From Endozoicomonadaceae bacterium (GTDB lineage: Bacteria; Pseudomonadota; Gammaproteobacteria; Pseudomonadales; Endozoicomonadaceae): a stretch of 26,415 nucleotides of DNA. This document shows, piece after piece, positions 22,980 through 26,415 of this stretch (position 1 is the first letter of the stretch; each line of letters opens with the position of its first letter). The stretch is from assembly GCA_023146365.1 (NCBI GenBank), contig JAGLCE010000045.1:1-26415 (forward strand), written 5' to 3'. The position numbers were made by a program, and so were the translations under genes. Below the pieces are notes generated by a model. It was not told where the DNA came from. It saw only the letters and a program-made list of their open reading frames with translations, and made no database searches.

Positions 22980-24008
22980 ATGTTTTTTGCACTAGCAGCC
23001 GGTATCGGCACCCATAACACTAAAGACGACTGGCTAGAAGTCTATTATCCTGCACCTTTATTTCAGCCCGCCCACCCATTGATTGAGAAAATTAGCTCCG
23101 TCATTGGTTACACTGGCGGCAACGTGGCCATTACACTGGATAATCCTAGCTGTCACGCACTGGAGAACATTTTTCATCAACACGGCTTGGATGAGCAAGC
23201 CAGTATCATGACGACACTGGAGAGCGCGGACAGCCCGAAAGTTCTCATGCTGATGGAACATGATCTGGCTCCGACGACCACGCCTGAGATCTACCTCAAG
23301 CTGCACCTGATCTCTCATCGCTTCGTTAAGCCACACGAGATCAATTTCAAGAACATTTTCTCTTTGCTACCCAATGTCGCTTGGACCATTGACGGCGCCA
23401 TCGACCCAGAAGAGCTCCCCTATCGACAACTGCGGGCTCGCGCTGAAGGCAGAATTCTGGAAGTGACATCGATCGACAAGTTCCCCAAAATGGCCAATTA
23501 CGTCGTACCCAGCGGTGTACGCATCGCCCAGACTGCCCGAGTCCGCTTAGGTGCCTATGTGGGTGCAGGTACTACCATCATGCACGAAGGTTTCATCAAT
23601 TTTAATGCTGGTACAGAAGGCCGCGTCATGGTTGAGGGGCGCATTTCAGCCGGCGTATTCATCGGTCAAGGTTCAGATTTGGGAGGTGGGTGCAGCACCA
23701 TGGGCACCTTGTCAGGTGGAAACGACGTTATTATTTCCGTAGGGGAAAACTGTCTAATCGGCGCCAACGCGGGTATCGGTATCTCTCTGGGAAACCGTTG
23801 CACAGTGGAAGCTGGGCTCTACCTGACCAGTACCTCCAAGGTGCAACTGCTGAATGAAGACCAGCACAGTGTTGAAATTGTAAAAGCGAAGTCACTGGCA
23901 GGCCTGTCCGACCTGTTGTTTCGTCGCAATTCTATCACGGGAGCCATTGAATGTCTGGTCAACCCATCCGCCATAACACTTAACGAGGAGTTACATACAC
24001 ATAACTGA
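22980..24008 (+). CDS. dapD: tetrahydrodipicolinate N-succinyltransferase (long form)
   Basis: DapD transfers succinyl from succinyl-CoA to tetrahydrodipicolinate in the succinylase branch of lysine/diaminopimelate synthesis. With 342 residues it is the long Pseudomonas/actinobacterial-like form, not the ~274-residue enteric type. The N-terminal domain starts FFALAAGIGTHNTKDDWLEV. The C-terminal left-handed beta-helix is seen as repeating hexapeptides (VRLGAYVGAGTTIMHEGFIN, EGRISAGVFIGQGSDLGGG, GENCLIGANAGIGISLG). Start ATG 22980 has GAGGAG at eight bases. The partner aminotransferase dapC is not in the window. Confidence 0.96.
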   Translation: MFFALAAGIGTHNTKDDWLEVYYPAPLFQPAHPLIEKISSVIGYTGGNVAITLDNPSCHALENIFHQHGLDEQASIMTTLESADSPKVLMLMEHDLAPTTTPEIYLKLHLISHRFVKPHEINFKNIFSLLPNVAWTIDGAIDPEELPYRQLRARAEGRILEVTSIDKFPKMANYVVPSGVRIAQTARVRLGAYVGAGTTIMHEGFINFNAGTEGRVMVEGRISAGVFIGQGSDLGGGCSTMGTLSGGNDVIISVGENCLIGANAGIGISLGNRCTVEAGLYLTSTSKVQLLNEDQHSVEIVKAKSLAGLSDLLFRRNSITGAIECLVNPSAITLNEELHTHN

Positions 24009-24567
24009 TGACACTTTATCACTACGGAGCGAGCGTCTTGTAATGAGATATTTTCCACTGAAAACCTTTTGGTTATCGGCTGAGGTTTCCTCCAAAAATC
24101 CTTTAGTGATAGACTTTAATCCAGTTAGCCACATTTACATCATTGATTATGAATCTTTCTCACTCTTTTGGTGACTTGGTGACATAGAATACTACCCAAC
24201 CAACATTGGGCACAGTCATGATATGAGCAGACAGCTCGAACATGTCACCTTCAGCGAATACTATGACCCAAGATATGCAACACCTTGATCAGTCAATGCT
24301 GTCAAACTTGACATCAAATATACAGATTAACCGATCCATCGGCCGGCATCATGATGAGCACACCAGAATATCGTAATCTACTGAAACGGGCACTCTGTTT
24401 TTATGAGCGTCGAGCGATCCATATCTCAGAGGGCAGCGTTGCTAAACAAAGTCTATTACGGCTTGCAGTAATAATATAAACCATCATTAACTATTGATAA
24501 ATAGAGGTAATCGCTAACCAATACTTTTTTTAAACAGACGTTTAATCATCAGTTAGCCTAACAAATT
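24009..24567. other. intergenic region between dapD and the MATE gene
   Basis: I see no supportable gene in these 559 bases. A 42-codon frame (24351-24479, plus) has no ribosome-binding site and no family features. No U-tract terminator follows dapD. A promoter for the transporter is expected near 24480-24560, but I could not define one. Confidence 0.4.
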
Positions 24568-25956
24568 ATGAAATATACAAAGACTCCACCGTCCCAATCA
24601 GACTTGGGGTCACGACCTATCGGACCATTATTCTGGCACTATGCTATACCGTCCATCGCCGCCATGCTGGTGAACGGCATTTACACCTTGATTGACGGTA
24701 TATTCATCGGGCAGATCGTTGGCGCAGAAGGCTTGGCCTCCCTCAATTTTGCTTGGCCGATTCATGGCACCATTCTAGGCATCGGCATTATGATAGGCAT
24801 GGGAACAGGTACTTGGATGTCGATCCTCCAAGGACAGGGTGATTATCAAACACCCCGACGATACATTGGCAACGCCATTCTGCTAATAATTTTCCTTGGC
24901 CTACTCTTTCCCGTCATTCTGCTCCCCATACAGGAGTCGTTGCTGGGTCTGATGGGTGCATCAGGCAATACCCAAACACTGGCTCATAGCTACCTGTGGG
25001 TTCTGAACATTGCCAGTATGGCCGCACTAGCAGGAACCGCACTGCCATTAATGATCAGAAATGATGAGCGCCCACATCTAACCACCCTTATCATGGTCTT
25101 CGGCGCTGTTCTTAATATCATTCTTGACTGGCTGTTTATTATGGTTTTAGATCTTGGCGTTACTGGCGCCGCACTAGGAACCGTGCTAGCTCAGTGCTCC
25201 GTGGGATTGCTGGGCATCATCTACTTCCTGAGTCCCCTCGCCAACGCCCGTATTTCCATAGTCGACCTTCTCTTTTCATGGGTTTATAGCGTTAAAATAC
25301 TCAGTGCTGGTCTACCCAGTCTGCTCATGTTCCTCTTTTACGGTTTTATGCTGGCTATCCACAATCGGCTGCTGATCAACTACGGTGGCGTAATTGCCGT
25401 TGGTGCATTCGCTATCGTCGGTTATATACAGGGCGCTTTCTATCTGTTTTCGGAAGGTGTCTCTTCGGCAATGCAACCACTGATCAGCTTCAACCACGGC
25501 GCAAAAAACTATCACCGCCTACTGGCCACCTTACACATTGGACTTAAAACCCTTTTTATCGCAGGTATTTCCAGCGTAATACTGATCAACCTTTTTCCGG
25601 AGGTTATCGCTAATATATTCAATAATGATGATATGGTTCTTCAGAAGGTGACGCTCACCGCTCTCCGTCTGCACTTGTTCGCAATGTTTTTTGATGGTTT
25701 TATTGTCCTTGCCGCTGTCTGGTTTCAGTCTATGGCCAAGTCAAAGATTGCTAGCTGGATTACCGTAGGCAATTTTATAATTCAGATTCCCTTGCTAATC
25801 ATTCTGCCCTACTTTCTGGGCATTACCGGTGTCTGGATAACATTACCGGTATCAACGATGATTCTTTCCATTCCAGTAGCTTGGGTTTTACTGATGGATA
25901 TGCGCAAACTTAAGCTCCTTTCTCCCGACAAGACGACACAGAATTCTGCTTGTTAA
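24568..25956 (+). CDS. MATE family efflux transporter
   Basis: This is a 462-residue polytopic inner-membrane protein with about twelve predicted membrane helices in two similar halves, the MATE (multi-antimicrobial extrusion) pattern. The N-terminal half shows IGPLFWHYAIPSIAAMLVNG then YTLIDGIFIGQIVGAEGLA, the classic first-helix signature; the second half starts at ILSAGLPSLLMFLFYGF. FNHGAKNY is the loop motif typical of MepA/NorM-like members. It probably exports cationic drugs or metabolites using Na+ or H+; the substrate cannot be read from sequence. Start ATG 24568 lacks a clear ribosome-binding site. The C-terminus ends in a short polar tail. Confidence 0.93.
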   Translation: MKYTKTPPSQSDLGSRPIGPLFWHYAIPSIAAMLVNGIYTLIDGIFIGQIVGAEGLASLNFAWPIHGTILGIGIMIGMGTGTWMSILQGQGDYQTPRRYIGNAILLIIFLGLLFPVILLPIQESLLGLMGASGNTQTLAHSYLWVLNIASMAALAGTALPLMIRNDERPHLTTLIMVFGAVLNIILDWLFIMVLDLGVTGAALGTVLAQCSVGLLGIIYFLSPLANARISIVDLLFSWVYSVKILSAGLPSLLMFLFYGFMLAIHNRLLINYGGVIAVGAFAIVGYIQGAFYLFSEGVSSAMQPLISFNHGAKNYHRLLATLHIGLKTLFIAGISSVILINLFPEVIANIFNNDDMVLQKVTLTALRLHLFAMFFDGFIVLAAVWFQSMAKSKIASWITVGNFIIQIPLLIILPYFLGITGVWITLPVSTMILSIPVAWVLLMDMRKLKLLSPDKTTQNSAC

Positions 25957-26390
25957 CGGTACAGCATGGAGTGTTGCTCGCTCGCCCATGCACTGACTAA
26001 CCCCTATTTCATCCAACGTATCCACTGACCAGAGTCATCTACTTGCCCCACGACTGTCCGATTGAGCATAAACAATCTCCAACGGCCTAAGATCTGGAGA
26101 GGCATTATCAAATATTCCACACCAATCATCGGGTGATCGACAGGCGACCATAGACAATGCCAATTATACATTTATTCTAAATTATTTTTCCCCTAAACTA
26201 GGGACTAACGCACTATTGGGTTCGCGTATTTTATTAGTCTATAACCAGTTGGTTACAATAGCTAAGCAATAGCAGAATTTTATTCAGTATTGTTTTATTA
26301 TTTATGGCAGGGTCGAAAAAATAGAGGCTCGATGACTGAATATAAAATGCTGCGGCAGAACACCGATGGAAGATTTGCTTGATAGTAAAT
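25957..26390. other. gene-free region downstream of the MATE gene
   Basis: No ORF or RNA gene is supported. It becomes AT-rich after about 26160 and contains a perfect short palindrome TAACCA-GT-TGGTTA (26242-26255), a possible operator. No terminator hairpin with a T-tract is evident immediately after the transporter. Confidence 0.4.
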
Positions 26391-26415
26391 GAGGGTGTTC
26401 AAAGTTCTGTGTCAG
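26391..26415 (+). mobile_element. possible terminal repeat of an IS256-like insertion sequence (cut by window end)
   Basis: The window ends with GAGGGTGTTCAAAGTTCTGTG followed by TCAG. From memory this resembles the GxGTGTTCA...TGTGTCA terminal inverted repeats of IS256-family elements. No transposase is inside the window, so the call depends on sequence to the right. Confidence 0.3.

Noticed and set aside
24351..24479. Possible 42-residue ORF between dapD and the MATE gene
   Set aside because: It has no ribosome-binding site, no similarity I recognise, and a length expected by chance.

Overview
This is a chromosomal window from a gammaproteobacterium. It carries the conserved block rpsB-tsf-pyrH-frr-uppS-cdsA on the minus strand, divergent from map-glnD-(yffB)-dapD on the plus strand. 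It also has cmoA/cmoB, which are typical of Gammaproteobacteria, and a long Pseudomonas-type DapD. The gene order is closer to Pseudomonas/Oceanospirillales than to enterics. An AT-rich island of eukaryote-like genes suggests a host-associated lifestyle. An Endozoicomonadaceae-like lineage would fit, but that is a guess from gene content and not a determination.

Layout. 1-1831: tRNA-modification pair cmoA-cmoB (minus). 1993-7062: cdsA, uppS, frr, pyrH, tsf, rpsB (minus). A Rho-independent attenuator lies between rpsB and tsf. rpsB has a structured leader and an unusual duplicated C-terminal tail. 7321-13772: a complete mevalonate operon (minus): HMG-CoA reductase, type 2 IPP isomerase, HMG-CoA synthase, mevalonate kinase, a second GHMP kinase (probable phosphomevalonate kinase) and mevalonate diphosphate decarboxylase. 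13.7-18.4 kb: an AT-rich island between two diverged direct copies of the hmgR-start/map-upstream region. It carries a membrane protein, a eukaryotic-type C2H2 zinc-finger protein with a degraded tail, and a large protein with a coiled coil and a bilobed hydrophobic domain. 18406-25956: map, glnD, an IS-transposase remnant, yffB-like arsC family gene, dapD and a MATE transporter (plus). The last ~450 bases hold no gene; the final ~25 may be the end of an insertion sequence.

How the parts fit. The mevalonate operon makes IPP/DMAPP, which feeds UppS (undecaprenyl diphosphate for cell-wall carriers) a few genes downstream on the same strand. dxr, the MEP-pathway gene normally found in this cluster in other Gammaproteobacteria, is absent from both of its usual positions. 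The locus therefore looks like a place where mevalonate genes have taken over isoprenoid supply. The most novel material is the island: a bacterial protein with canonical C-x2-C-x12-H-x3-H fingers and a basic NLS-like patch, next to two membrane-active-looking proteins. These are candidate host-directed effectors.
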